Positions 7,716-15,897 of a stretch of DNA of 64,000 nucleotides are shown piece by piece. The DNA comes from Runella sp. SP2 (GTDB taxonomy: Bacteria; Bacteroidota; Bacteroidia; Cytophagales; Spirosomataceae). The notes below the pieces were generated by a model. That model saw nothing but the letters and a program-made list of their open reading frames with translations. It ran no database searches and was not told where the DNA came from. The stretch covers positions 2,914,001 through 2,978,000 of the forward strand of contig NZ_CP031030.1 of NCBI RefSeq assembly GCF_003711225.1, read 5' to 3'. The translations under genes and the position numbers were made by a program. Position 1 is the stretch's first letter. Each line of letters opens with the position of its first letter.

Positions 7716-8213
7716 CTACTCTTCCATCAGCCTCATGGTGTCTTGTTCGTAAGTATTTGCGGCTTGGCTATGGTGAAGCGATTGAATGACTTTGAGTGAT
7801 TGTTCGATACTCCCTTTTTGCCCCAACAATACCCCCTTAATTTCAGCGTTTGCTTGAATATCTTCTACTTCCAGTGCAGCTTGATACGCCTCAATCGCCG
7901 CTTCATCTCCAAACTCGCATGAGCTTAAAATACCGTTTCGGTCATTGCCCACTACTGCCGCTTTAAAATTGAGCCAAGCTTGGTGGAGAATCCCTACCAA
8001 GGTGCCTTCATTCGCGGGAATTTCGCCCGCTTCGCGTATGTAAGCGGCTAGGGTTTCCGCAAAATTGACGCTTTCATTGTACATACTCGAAAAAATAACT
8101 TTCAAGCCTTCATCTTTGGTATCAGAGGCGGCAATTTGATAACCAGAAAGGCGGTCGTTGTTAATTCTTAAAAGCTCATTGAGCGTCCGTGTTATTACTT
8201 CGTTCTGTATCAT
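7716..8213 (-). CDS. PA2169 family four-helix-bundle protein (DUF2383)
   Basis: 165 residues from ATG at 8213 (MIQNEVITRTLNELLRIN). A start 54 bases further upstream is possible but adds residues that do not fit the family. The protein is almost entirely helical, with Glu/Asp-rich faces (SMYNESVNFAETLAAYIREAGE; CEFGDEAAIEAYQAAL), matching the DUF2383 ferritin-like bundle. Related proteins occur in stress clusters with YtxH and CsbD-type proteins, as here. A TGGAAC-N11-CTTATTG motif lies 30 bases upstream of the start. Function not established; a stress role is inferred from context. Confidence 0.85.
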   Translation of the reverse strand: MIQNEVITRTLNELLRINNDRLSGYQIAASDTKDEGLKVIFSSMYNESVNFAETLAAYIREAGEIPANEGTLVGILHQAWLNFKAAVVGNDRNGILSSCEFGDEAAIEAYQAALEVEDIQANAEIKGVLLGQKGSIEQSLKVIQSLHHSQAANTYEQDTMRLMEE

Positions 8214-8242
8214 GGTCTTGCGTTGTTTAGTGAATGAGTAGC

Positions 8243-8266
8243 CAATAAGCCAACAAAACAGTTCCA
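8243..8266 (-). promoter_or_regulatory. Stress-type bipartite motif upstream of the four-helix-bundle gene
   Basis: On the minus strand TGGAAC (8266-8261), 11 bases, then CTTATTG (8249-8243), 30 bases before the ATG. The same boxes with the same spacing precede the YtxH gene (9631-9654) and a small membrane gene (20825-20848). It may be a promoter for an unidentified stress sigma factor. Confidence 0.45.
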
Positions 8267-8281
8267 CCCGTTTTTAGGAAA

Positions 8282-8336
8282 CAAATTGGGGAAATGGCAC
8301 ATTAAAAGCGTTCATAAAAGGCCAAATTGGGGAAAA
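8282..8336. promoter_or_regulatory. Repeated CAAATTGGGGAAA sites and a sigma-54-like element
   Basis: The 13-mer CAAATTGGGGAAA occurs at 8282-8294 and again at 8323-8335. Between them TGGCACATTAAAAGC (8295-8309) has the GG-N10-GC spacing of a sigma-54 -24/-12 promoter, with a good -24 box but AAGC rather than TTGC at -12. Transcription would run toward the small genes at 8430 and 8676. The rest of the 8214-8429 spacer shows nothing else. Confidence 0.35.
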
Positions 8337-8429
8337 TACACCTCATTTTTTCTCACAAAAAAGGATGGTATTTATTTTTTATACAATTCATTACCAAACA
8401 GTTATGACCACAAATTAAAGACAGCAACC

Positions 8430-8648
8430 ATGAATAACATAGAAAGAAAAAGTGCAAGAGACTCGGCGGAGTCAAGAAGAATTTCTGCCTCCAAAATTAC
8501 GCTTACCGTCTTATTAATAGGTATCGGGCTAATGGTAGCCGCGTATTTCGCAGGTTTTGTAACCCGCCCCAACGAACAGCGTTTTGGCAAAGTACAGACT
8601 ACTGACTCCGCCATCGTCACCGAAAGTGACACCACCATTGGAAAATAA
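8430..8648 (+). CDS. Small single-pass membrane protein (72 aa)
   Basis: ATG at 8430 (MNNIERKSARDS...) gives 72 residues. A 48-codon upstream extension is open but begins inside the regulatory spacer and looks non-coding. A basic N-terminus is followed by one membrane helix (~25-45) and a polar tail rich in Thr and Asp. It lies between a four-helix-bundle gene and an LEA-like gene, so an envelope-stress role is plausible. No family recognised. Confidence 0.65.
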   Translation: MNNIERKSARDSAESRRISASKITLTVLLIGIGLMVAAYFAGFVTRPNEQRFGKVQTTDSAIVTESDTTIGK

Positions 8649-8675
8649 ATCTGAAAACCATAAAGCGCAAGTAAC

Positions 8676-9014
8676 ATGAAAACCACAGAACAAAAAATCA
8701 AAGAAACCGCCCAAGAAGGCATCGAAAAAATGGAAAAAGCCGCCACAAAAGCGGAAGCCAAAGTGGAAGTGGCAGTAGCCAAAGCCCAAGCCAAAGCTGA
8801 AGTAGCTGCTGAAAAAGCTGACAGCAAATGGGAACAATTTAAGGACAAAGCAGAAGACGCTTGGGAGGACGCCAAAGAAAAAGCTGAAGATATTTGGGAA
8901 GATGCCAAAGACGCGGCCGAAGACGCTTGGGACAAAACCAAAGAAAAAGCCCACGAGGTAGGCGAAAAAATCTCGAAGAAAACCAAAGAAATCAAAGAAG
9001 ATGTATCGGCTTAG
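8676..9014 (+). CDS. LEA/apolipoprotein-like amphipathic helical protein with 11-residue repeats
   Basis: 112 residues, all helix-forming, made mostly of Ala, Lys, Glu and Asp, with no signal peptide. From residue 52 there are five in-phase 11-residue repeats: WEQFKDKAEDA, WEDAKEKAEDI, WEDAKDAAEDA, WDKTKEKAHEV, GEKISKKTKEI. The Trp or Gly falls at residues 52, 63, 74, 85 and 96. This periodicity is that of group-3 LEA proteins and apolipoprotein-like helices, which bind membranes or protect proteins during desiccation. The first half has a looser Ala/Lys/Glu repeat. A strong terminator follows 26 bp after the stop. Confidence 0.8.
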   Translation: MKTTEQKIKETAQEGIEKMEKAATKAEAKVEVAVAKAQAKAEVAAEKADSKWEQFKDKAEDAWEDAKEKAEDIWEDAKDAAEDAWDKTKEKAHEVGEKISKKTKEIKEDVSA

Positions 9015-9039
9015 CAGCTAAACGTCTTAAAACAAACGC

Positions 9040-9070
9040 GCCTGTGAGCAATGCTCGCAGGCTTTTTTTT
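9040..9070 (+). terminator. Rho-independent terminator
   Basis: A 10-bp stem (GCCTGTGAGC, 9040-9049; GCTCGCAGGC, 9053-9062, one G-T pair) with loop AAT is followed by eight T at 9063-9070. It ends the 8430-9014 transcript. The convergent response-regulator gene ends at 9078. Confidence 0.9.
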
Positions 9071-9077
9071 GAAATCA

Positions 9078-9449
9078 TTACAAAACACTTGCTATCTTTT
9101 TTACATCCAGCGGTTTTTCAACAAAACCATCTGCTCCAAGTGCCAGGGCTTGTTCGCGCAAGGCGCTCATGGCTGTCATCATCACGAGTTTAGCTTGGGG
9201 CATTTGTTGTCTCACTTGTGCGATATAATCAATGCCCGTTCCGTCGGGAAGATTATTATCCAAAAAAATCAACTGAGGGGCTTCTATTGTCAATTTGGCT
9301 AAGCCATCCGCAAGGCTGTGGGCCCGCATCGACACGATACCGTATTTTTTGAGAAACATTCCTAATAATAGACACGTATCTAGTTCGTCGTCGATTATTA
9401 ATGCCCTCTCATAGACCTTATCTAAACTCGCATTATCCATTTCAATCAA
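9078..9449 (-). CDS. Single-domain response regulator
   Basis: 123 residues made of one receiver domain. Visible are the acidic pair IIDDE (near residue 20), the phosphoacceptor Asp in LIFLDNNLPDG, the switch Thr in VMMTAMS and the Lys in VEKPLD. There is no output domain, so it probably acts by protein contact or as a phosphate shuttle. The start could be ATG at 9449 or 9440. It has no adjacent kinase; the nearest signalling genes begin at 10801. Confidence 0.9.
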   Translation of the reverse strand: MIEMDNASLDKVYERALIIDDELDTCLLLGMFLKKYGIVSMRAHSLADGLAKLTIEAPQLIFLDNNLPDGTGIDYIAQVRQQMPQAKLVMMTAMSALREQALALGADGFVEKPLDVKKIASVL

Positions 9450-9625
9450 TCATTAAATAAAAGGCTAATCTTTCAGTAGTGGGTATGCTTACGGTAATTG
9501 TAAGCAATATATGTATTAACATTAAAAAACCGTGCCAGTAACACGTAGAAATACGGGCTGGTCTTGGTAGAATCTCCCCAATCGGGGTAAAAATGCCTCA
9601 ATTTTCCACTCAAATCACGCTTCTT

Positions 9626-9654
9626 GGCTTTGGAACAGCCTTTTTATCTTATTG
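9626..9654 (+). promoter_or_regulatory. Stress-type bipartite motif upstream of ytxH-like gene
   Basis: TGGAAC (9631-9636), 11 bases, then CTTATTG (9648-9654), 58 bases before the ATG at 9712. It is preceded by TTGGCT, making TGGCTTTGGAAC, a 12-mer also found on the minus strand at 20729-20740. The same stretch has GG-N10-GC spacing (9626-9639), so sigma-54 recognition is an alternative reading. A CCCC-AATC-GGGG hairpin lies 40 bases upstream at 9576-9587. Nothing else is seen in the 9450-9711 spacer. Confidence 0.45.
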
Positions 9655-9711
9655 CTCGAATTCATCAGTAAATGAATAAATCATCACAAATCATTTAAAC
9701 AAATAATTGCC

Positions 9712-10017
9712 ATGACTAACAATTCAAAAGTAGTATTGGGCGTAGCTGCGGCAGCCGCAGCAGGTGCCGTAATCGGAATGATGTTTGCGCCAGAAAAAGG
9801 AAGTGATATCCGTGAAAAGCTTCGCGAAACTGCGAACAATTTCGCTTCAGATTTGCTCGACGCGCTCCAAAACGGACGTACACAATACGCCCAAGTTGCC
9901 GAAGAGGTAGAAGACGCCGCGCAAAATGCAAAATCGAAAGTAGTAGGCAAAGTAGCTGAAATCAAAGACCGAGTAGAAACGGAAGCAGGGCAATTTGCCA
10001 ACTCGCTCAAATCATAA
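9712..10017 (+). CDS. YtxH domain-containing protein
   Basis: 101 residues. An N-terminal membrane segment (VVLGVAAAAAAGAVIGMMFAPEKG) ends in the AP-x-KG-x-x-x-R motif typical of YtxH, and is followed by a long amphipathic helix. YtxH proteins are general-stress proteins in Bacillus; the molecular role is unknown. It is followed by two membrane-associated genes that may be co-expressed. A bipartite motif shared with other stress genes lies upstream. Confidence 0.9.
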   Translation: MTNNSKVVLGVAAAAAAGAVIGMMFAPEKGSDIREKLRETANNFASDLLDALQNGRTQYAQVAEEVEDAAQNAKSKVVGKVAEIKDRVETEAGQFANSLKS

Positions 10018-10033
10018 CCCCTTCATTCATCCC

Positions 10034-10059
10034 GACCAAGCGAGGTAGCTCGCTTGGTC
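10034..10059 (+). terminator. Perfect 11-bp hairpin between ytxH-like and holin-like genes
   Basis: GACCAAGCGAG (10034-10044), loop GTAG, CTCGCTTGGTC (10049-10059). It is followed by a weak T-rich tract. It lies 17 bases after one stop and 15 before the next start, so it may be a partial terminator or a stabilising structure. Confidence 0.55.
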
Positions 10060-10074
10060 ATTTCCCTTACCGCT

Positions 10075-10440
10075 ATGGAAGTCATCAAATCAGCCCATGA
10101 AATCAAAGATAACGCCACCGACTGGCTCGATGCTGCCACTACCTACCTCGAAGCCCGTTGGAACTTAGGCGTCCTTGACCTCTCTGAAAAATCTGCGCGC
10201 GCTGCTTCGCACGTCGTGTCGTTGTTGATTTTAGGTACCATCGGCACCATTGTGCTGCTATTTCTCAGCTTAGGAGTAGCTTGGTTGCTAGGCGAATGGC
10301 TCCAAAGCCCCGCCAAAGGCTTTTTTCTAGTTGGTCTTTTTTACGGAATCGTAGGGCTCATTCTGTTTTGGGCCAAAGACCAATTTATTCGGGTTCCCGT
10401 TGTCAATGCCTTTATCAAACAATTTTATTATGAAAAATAA
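10075..10440 (+). CDS. Phage-holin-family-like membrane protein (PF07332 type)
   Basis: 121 residues from ATG at 10075. An upstream GTG-type start at 10054 would lie inside a perfect hairpin, so it is less likely. A charged amphipathic N-terminal region (~1-45) precedes two long membrane helices (~48-75, ~82-103) and a basic tail. This is the layout of PF07332 proteins, which in chromosomal stress clusters accompany YtxH proteins and are not lytic holins. The last 11 bases overlap the next gene. Confidence 0.75.
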   Translation: MEVIKSAHEIKDNATDWLDAATTYLEARWNLGVLDLSEKSARAASHVVSLLILGTIGTIVLLFLSLGVAWLLGEWLQSPAKGFFLVGLFYGIVGLILFWAKDQFIRVPVVNAFIKQFYYEK

Positions 10441-10804
10441 CATCCAATCCATCGAAGATATTCGGGCCGAACGCGCCAATTTGAAGAATAAATTGGCCTT
10501 GTCACAACTTCACATGCACACCCGCGTACAAGCCATTCAACAGGAGCTTAATCCTGCTCGTCAAGCACTAGGTGTGGTAAAAGATGTATTTGCTAGACCC
10601 CGCAAAGGACTTCTTTACGTGGGCGTTGGCATCGGCGTTGACCTACTCCTTCGTCGTCGTTTGCTCAAAAAAGCAGGCTGGTTGCCTCGGCTAGTTGTTC
10701 CTTTTTTGGTTCAAAATGCTGCCGCCAACGTCATTCAACGCAACAGCACGTCGTTCCTAGAAAAAGGACTACGGTGGTTTAAAAAAGCGACTGACAAGCG
10801 CTAA
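10430..10804 (+). CDS. Hypothetical protein of the stress cluster
   Basis: 124 residues from ATG at 10430, overlapping the holin-like gene by 11 bp, which implies translational coupling. The first ~45 residues form a charged helix (IRAERANLKNKLALSQLHM). A central Gly-rich hydrophobic segment (LLYVGVGIGVDLLL) ends in RRR, and the tail is basic. It may be peripheral or anchored in the inner membrane. It overlaps the convergent regulator by 4 bp. Not recognised as a named family. Confidence 0.7.
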   Translation: MKNNIQSIEDIRAERANLKNKLALSQLHMHTRVQAIQQELNPARQALGVVKDVFARPRKGLLYVGVGIGVDLLLRRRLLKKAGWLPRLVVPFLVQNAAANVIQRNSTSFLEKGLRWFKKATDKR

Positions 10805-11229
10805 TTAGCCCCCACGGGCAAACGACTCAATTGCGTCCAAAATTTGAGCAATGTTTTGACGGTATCGTTGAAGTTTTCGTAAGAGGCAGGTTTTGTAATA
10901 AAACAGTTAGCCCCCATCGAATAGCAATTATCGATGTCTTCACTGGCGCTCGATGTCGTCAGAATCACAATAGGAATACGCCGTAACAATCCATCCGATT
11001 TTACGGCTTTTAGCACTTCCCTCCCATCCATTTTTGGCATATTTAAGTCGAGGAGTACCAAACCGATTTTGTTTTGCAACGCAGGAGAATTGAGGTTTGC
11101 AATCGCTTCTAGCCCATTTTTTGCGTAAACAATCGGGTTTTTTATACCACATTCTTCCATGACCGACTTCAATAAATACACATCGTCCTCGTCGTCGTCA
11201 CAAATAAGAATCGTTATTGCTTTGTTCAT
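10801..11229 (-). CDS. Response regulator, Rcp1-like single receiver domain
   Basis: 142 residues with one receiver domain. The acidic cluster CDDDEDD, phosphoacceptor LVLLDLNMPKMDG, switch ILTTS and Lys in FITKPAS are all present. The DDDEDD start and the C-terminal LLKFW...LP ending are typical of Rcp1/CheY-like regulators paired with hybrid or phytochrome-type kinases. It starts 9 bp after the CHASE3 kinase gene, so the two form a two-component operon. Confidence 0.92.
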   Translation of the reverse strand: MNKAITILICDDDEDDVYLLKSVMEECGIKNPIVYAKNGLEAIANLNSPALQNKIGLVLLDLNMPKMDGREVLKAVKSDGLLRRIPIVILTTSSASEDIDNCYSMGANCFITKPASYENFNDTVKTLLKFWTQLSRLPVGAN

Positions 11230-11238
11230 TCGTTTAGG

Positions 11239-12747
11239 TTATTTGGGAAGGTAAACATGAAAAATGGCCCCCGATTGTCCCTGACGAGGTTCGGCCAGTA
11301 TATATCCGTTGTGATTAGTGACAATTCTACGGCACAACGAAAGGCCAATTCCCGTTCCTTCAAATTCATTTCGGCTGTGTAATCGCTGGAAAATTACGAA
11401 AATTTTTTCAGCATATTGAGGTTCAAAACCTATCCCGTTGTCTATAAACGTAATTCGGTGGTATATATTTTCACTTTGCAAATCGCCTGCATTCGGTATT
11501 TCACTCCCTGCCACCTGTTGGTAGTCAATCGTTATCATCGGCATAACCCCTTCATGACAATACTTGATTGAATTGGAAATCAGATTAGTAAACAACTGTT
11601 CAAACTGACTTCGAACCCCCAACACCTCAGGAAGTTGCTGATTTATGATACGTGCGTTCCTCTGGATAATACGCTCCGACAATTCTTCTCGTACATTTTT
11701 CAGCACCACATTCAAGTCCACTTTTTCAAAATTTTCTTCCCTTCGATTGTTGGCTTTGGAAAATGCCAACAGGTCATTGATGAGGTTTTGCATCCGCATC
11801 GCCGACTGACTTATTTTCACTAAGCTGTTTTGAGCATCTTCGTTGAGCTGTGGCGCATGTCGCACCTGCAAACGTTCGCTAAATGCTCGAATTTTACGCA
11901 ACGGCTCTTGTAAATCGTGCGAAGCTACGTAAGCAAATTGTTCCAATTCGGCATTGGTCCGTTCGAGTTCTGACAGTTTATTTTCCAACTCTGTTTGAAA
12001 CCCAATCCGACGGCTCAGTTCTACGTACAAAAGACGGAAAAAGACGGCCAAAAAAGCCAAGGCTAACCCACACAGCCCCAACAGATACAGCGACATATTT
12101 TGGTCAGCACTTTTTTGTAATTCAATGCGGAGCTCTAAGTAACCTTTCTCCTGCTGATCAAAACGCTCAGAGGTAGCCCGAATTTTATCCATATACCCTT
12201 TTCCAAGATTCAAGGTCTTTAGGTCGATTGGGATATTTTCTTGCGCACGGGCAATGTTACCTTTAATAAAAATCAACCGTTGCTTGATGAATATTTCCAG
12301 CGAATCTAGCCGCTTCAATTGGGTATCGTTGTCGCTCACAAGCGCCCGCAAGTCCGACTGATATTGCTTTATATTTTCGAGTCCTTTTTGGTAAGGCCCT
12401 AAAAAATGCTCCTGATGCGACAGTAGAAAACCGCGTTGACCAGTTTCTATGTCAACTAATGTCTTGATTAGTTCTTTGTTCAAAAATCGGATTTGGTACG
12501 AATGCGCCACATCATTCGTCCGTTTTCCCATCTCTTCAAAGTGATTGAAGGTAACCCAACTCAAAAAAACCAATAAAAGTAAGCTGACAAACGTCGCCAA
12601 GATAATGGTAAAAAGGGCACTGGGGACGGAATACAAAGGATTCAAATTGGGAATTTTTTTACCCGAAATACTGTGGAAATATTTCCCCAATTTGGGCAAA
12701 AAACGAATCAAAAACCACACTTTAATTTTCTGCGCTCTTGTTCTCAT
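11239..12747 (-). CDS. CHASE3-domain sensor histidine kinase
   Basis: 502 residues. A first membrane helix (~45-67) leads into a CHASE3 sensor domain (~70-210; VDIETGQRGFLLSHQEHFLGPY). A second helix (~218-240) and a coiled linker follow. HisKA holds the phosphoacceptor in VASHDLQEPLRKIRAF, and HATPase_c carries the N box (NLISNSIKYC), G1 (DNGIGF) and G2 (GTGIGLSLCRRI). It is an inner-membrane kinase whose likely partner is the regulator immediately downstream. The CHASE3 ligand is unknown. A 13-mer shared with 8282 and 8323 falls inside its 5' coding region at 12682-12694, probably by chance. Confidence 0.95.
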   Translation of the reverse strand: MRTRAQKIKVWFLIRFLPKLGKYFHSISGKKIPNLNPLYSVPSALFTIILATFVSLLLLVFLSWVTFNHFEEMGKRTNDVAHSYQIRFLNKELIKTLVDIETGQRGFLLSHQEHFLGPYQKGLENIKQYQSDLRALVSDNDTQLKRLDSLEIFIKQRLIFIKGNIARAQENIPIDLKTLNLGKGYMDKIRATSERFDQQEKGYLELRIELQKSADQNMSLYLLGLCGLALAFLAVFFRLLYVELSRRIGFQTELENKLSELERTNAELEQFAYVASHDLQEPLRKIRAFSERLQVRHAPQLNEDAQNSLVKISQSAMRMQNLINDLLAFSKANNRREENFEKVDLNVVLKNVREELSERIIQRNARIINQQLPEVLGVRSQFEQLFTNLISNSIKYCHEGVMPMITIDYQQVAGSEIPNAGDLQSENIYHRITFIDNGIGFEPQYAEKIFVIFQRLHSRNEFEGTGIGLSLCRRIVTNHNGYILAEPRQGQSGAIFHVYLPK

Positions 12748-12895
12748 GCGAAACTGTTACCAAGTCTATCAAAATTCAGCATTTTTTTAGAATTAACTAA
12801 AATTTGCTACCCCATTTTTCAAAAAAATACCCAAAAGTAAAACTTGGGCATATTTTTTTAATACCACAACCACAGAACAATTCCCATACCACACC

Positions 12896-14332
12896 ATGGC
12901 CGCACCTGCCTTTAATCTGTTACAATCGCAAAAGCAAACGCTTAAAATCTCGCCCTCCCAAATTCAGTTGCTCAATTTTTTGCAATTGAATTCGCTGGAG
13001 CTTGAGCAGTACATCAAAAACGAGTTGGAAGAAAATCCGCTCTTGGAAGAACGTCAAAACGACGAGCAAGACGGAGAAGCACACGACGCGGAGTTTTCGT
13101 CGGGCACACAAGCAGAAGACCGTACCCAAGACTACATGGACTGGGACGAGTTTAGCAACGATGATTTACCTGATTATCGGACGCGCATCGACCATGCCTC
13201 CGACGACGACAAAATATATACGCCTGTAGTGGTCGAAACCACCGATTGGCGGAGTGAATTGAAAGAACAATTTCACTTGTTACCTTTTTCAGAAAAACAG
13301 CTACAACTTGCTGATTTTCTGATAGACTCCCTCACCGACCAGGGCTATTTGCCTGCTTCGGTAAGTGCCTTAGCGGATGACGTTTCGTTTACTACGGGGG
13401 TATTTGTGGAAGAAGAAGACGTGCATTTCTTGGTTGATTGTCTCCGAAAAATGGAGCCCATTGGTTTGGGAGCACGCGATTTAAAAGATTGCCTGTTGAT
13501 GCAGTTGGCCCGCGAAAAAAGTCCCGCTGCGGGCATAGCTTCGTGGCTGGTTGATGACCTTTTTGAGGAAGTTGCGGCCCGTAATTATGATAAAATTATG
13601 CGCATGAGCGGCCTGCAACAGCACGAATTAAAAGAGGCAATTACGCTCATTAGCACCCTCCGCCCCTACCCAATTGTCGATGGTGGAAGCAGTTCGGCCA
13701 TGGTGATGAAAGAAACCATTGTGCCTGATTACATCATAACGGTCGAAAACGAGGCCATCGAAGTCGGACTTAACACGCGCGGGATTCCACCGCTGAAGAT
13801 CAATACCGATTATGCCAAATCTGTGGGCACATCGCGGTCGGCGGCAAGTTACGTCAACTCAAAAATTTCGGCCGCCCAGTGGTTAATTGAAGCCATTTTA
13901 CAACGCGAAGCCACCATGCTCAAAACCATGCGCACCATTGTAAATTTGCAGCGTGCGTATTTTTTGACGGGAGATGTACGGCACTTGAAACCGATGGTAT
14001 TGCGCGATATTGCCGAACGCATCAAAATGGATGTGTCAACCGTTTCGCGTACAACAAGCGGAAAATTTGCCCAAACACCGTTTGGAATTATTCATTTAAA
14101 AGACTTATTTACCGAGGGAGTTAAAACCGACAACGGCGAAGAAGTCTCAAACCGCCAGATTCAGTCCGCTTTGGTCGCGTTGGTGGAGCAAGAAGACAAA
14201 TCTCAGCCGCTCAACGACACCCAATTGACGGAGCTTTTGGCGCAACAAGGGTATTCACTGGCCCGTAGAACGATTGCCAAATACCGCGATTTACTCGCTA
14301 TTCCGTCCGCAACCATGCGGCGAATTTTATAA
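12896..14332 (+). CDS. rpoN: RNA polymerase sigma-54 factor RpoN
   Basis: 478 residues. N-terminal region I contains QTLKISPSQIQLLNFLQLNS and ends in LEENPLLEE. An acidic region II (~45-110) leads to the core-binding domain, and then the DNA-binding domain with a helix-turn-helix (MDVSTVSRTTSGKF). The RpoN box is ARRTIAKYRDLL near the C-terminus. It directs transcription from -24/-12 promoters and needs an AAA+ activator. One such activator is encoded next, 35 bp downstream. It is divergent from the CHASE3 kinase. Confidence 0.98.
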   Translation: MAAPAFNLLQSQKQTLKISPSQIQLLNFLQLNSLELEQYIKNELEENPLLEERQNDEQDGEAHDAEFSSGTQAEDRTQDYMDWDEFSNDDLPDYRTRIDHASDDDKIYTPVVVETTDWRSELKEQFHLLPFSEKQLQLADFLIDSLTDQGYLPASVSALADDVSFTTGVFVEEEDVHFLVDCLRKMEPIGLGARDLKDCLLMQLAREKSPAAGIASWLVDDLFEEVAARNYDKIMRMSGLQQHELKEAITLISTLRPYPIVDGGSSSAMVMKETIVPDYIITVENEAIEVGLNTRGIPPLKINTDYAKSVGTSRSAASYVNSKISAAQWLIEAILQREATMLKTMRTIVNLQRAYFLTGDVRHLKPMVLRDIAERIKMDVSTVSRTTSGKFAQTPFGIIHLKDLFTEGVKTDNGEEVSNRQIQSALVALVEQEDKSQPLNDTQLTELLAQQGYSLARRTIAKYRDLLAIPSATMRRIL

Positions 14333-14367
14333 CGTACTTACTTGATTTTAATTAGTATTTGCATCTC

Positions 14368-15864
14368 ATGGGACAAAAAATCTTAGTCATCGACGACGAC
14401 ACCGACATCTGCTTACTTTTACGCCGTTTTTTAAGTAAAAATGGGTTTGATGTAGCTATTGCACACAATGGTGTCACTGGCTTGGCCACCCTCGACGACT
14501 TTCGTCCAGACCTTGTTTTGACGGATTTCAAGCTAGGAGATATGGACGGCGTTACGATTTTAGCCCAAATCAAAGAGCGGTTTCCTTACGTTCCTGTGCT
14601 CATTATCACGGGTTATTCCGACATAAAAGTGGCCATCAACGTCATGAAACAAGGTGCTTATGATTACATCACGAAGCCCCTTTTTCCCGACGAAATTCTA
14701 TTAACCATTAAAAAGGCCCTCAGCCAGCCCACCCACCACGTTGTGCCTGCGGCGACGTCGGTCGAAGAAGAAAGCAACAGCCCATCTTCGTCCCGTAAAA
14801 AAAGCAGCGGCCCCGCTCCTGCCTATATTTTAGGAAATGGCCCCGAATCTCAGCAGTTGTACAAACAAGTGGACTTGGTTGCCCCGACCAATTATAGCGT
14901 ACTCATTTACGGCGAAAGCGGTTCAGGAAAAGAAGCCGTAGCCCTCGAAATCCACCGTCGGAGCAAGCGCGCCAACGGGCCGTTTGTTGCCATGGACTGT
15001 GGGGCCATCTCTCGTGACTTGGCGGCGAGTGAGTTGTTTGGGCACGAGAAAGGGTCATTTACGGGCGCACTTACCCAAAAAATCGGTCATTTTGAAATGG
15101 CCAATGGCGGTACGCTCTTTTTGGATGAAATTGGGAATTTACCCTACGATGTTCAGGTATCTTTACTCCGCGTGGTGCAAGAACGGAAAGTACGCCGAAT
15201 TGGCGGAAATCGTGAACTCGAAGTTGACGTACGCATCATTGTCGCCTCCAATGAGCGCCTCATCGAAGCCGCCCGCCGAGGAAAATTCCGCGAAGATTTG
15301 TATTACCGTTTCAACGAGTTTAGCATCGACGTCCCACCGCTTCGTGACCGCAAGCAAGATCTCATGGCGTTTGCGCAATTTTTTCTTGATAAAACCAACG
15401 ACGAATTGGGGAAAAATGTCCGTGGTTTTTCGGCCGAAGTCATTCAGGCGTTTGAAGAATACCCTTGGCCTGGTAACCTTCGCGAGATGCGAAACGTCAT
15501 CAAACGCTCTACATTACTGTCGGAAGGAAGCTTAATAGAAGCCCGAACGCTCCCGTTTGAGTTGCTGAATTACAGCCGATTGCTGTTTTTAGAACCCAGT
15601 ACCCCTGCGGTAGCCTCATTGCCATCTCCACCCGTAGAAGTGCCCGTTTATGCACCACCCCAGCCCATCGTTTCGACGCCCGTAGCGGCAAAGGCTCCAT
15701 TTAACAAAACCGACCTAAAAGCCGCCGCGCTGGAAGCCGAATACGAAATGATTTTGAATGTATTGAAACAGGTTAATTTCAATAAAAGTAAAGCTGCCGC
15801 CGCTTTGGGCATCGACCGAAAAACGCTTTATAACAAAATGAAAAGCCTCAACTTAAACAGCTAG
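14368..15864 (+). CDS. Sigma-54-dependent response regulator, NtrC family
   Basis: 498 residues from ATG at 14368; a TTG three codons upstream is the alternative. The receiver domain (~1-120) has VIDDDTDI, LVLTDFKLGDMDG and YITKPL. The AAA+ domain (~165-395) has Walker A GESGSGKE, the sigma-54 contact loop as GSFTGA, Walker B GGTLFLDEIG and arginine-finger region DLYYRFNEFSI. A Pro-rich linker precedes a Fis-type helix-turn-helix (SKAAAALGIDRKTLYNKMKSL). It follows rpoN and precedes a PAS kinase, its probable sensor. Confidence 0.96.
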   Translation: MGQKILVIDDDTDICLLLRRFLSKNGFDVAIAHNGVTGLATLDDFRPDLVLTDFKLGDMDGVTILAQIKERFPYVPVLIITGYSDIKVAINVMKQGAYDYITKPLFPDEILLTIKKALSQPTHHVVPAATSVEEESNSPSSSRKKSSGPAPAYILGNGPESQQLYKQVDLVAPTNYSVLIYGESGSGKEAVALEIHRRSKRANGPFVAMDCGAISRDLAASELFGHEKGSFTGALTQKIGHFEMANGGTLFLDEIGNLPYDVQVSLLRVVQERKVRRIGGNRELEVDVRIIVASNERLIEAARRGKFREDLYYRFNEFSIDVPPLRDRKQDLMAFAQFFLDKTNDELGKNVRGFSAEVIQAFEEYPWPGNLREMRNVIKRSTLLSEGSLIEARTLPFELLNYSRLLFLEPSTPAVASLPSPPVEVPVYAPPQPIVSTPVAAKAPFNKTDLKAAALEAEYEMILNVLKQVNFNKSKAAAALGIDRKTLYNKMKSLNLNS

Positions 15865-15897
15865 GTGTCCCAGCTGTTTAAGGCATTTTCAGCAACC

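Noticed and set aside
8402-8995. Ser/Ala-rich and Phe-rich minus-strand frames of 197 and 141 residues
   Set aside because: They are the antisense of the Lys/Glu/Ala-rich LEA-like gene, whose 11-residue periodicity and downstream terminator show which strand is real.
10054-10074. Earlier start for the holin-like gene
   Set aside because: The start codon would be inside the 3' arm of a perfect 11-bp hairpin; the ATG at 10075 gives a family-like N-terminus.
10075-10440. Prophage remnant suggested by the holin-like protein
   Set aside because: No other phage gene is present, and proteins of this type with YtxH neighbours are chromosomal stress genes.
12682-12696. Third copy of CAAATTGGGGAAA as an operator
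   Set aside because: It lies inside the 5' coding region of the CHASE3 kinase and encodes a plausible LGK segment; probably coincidental.
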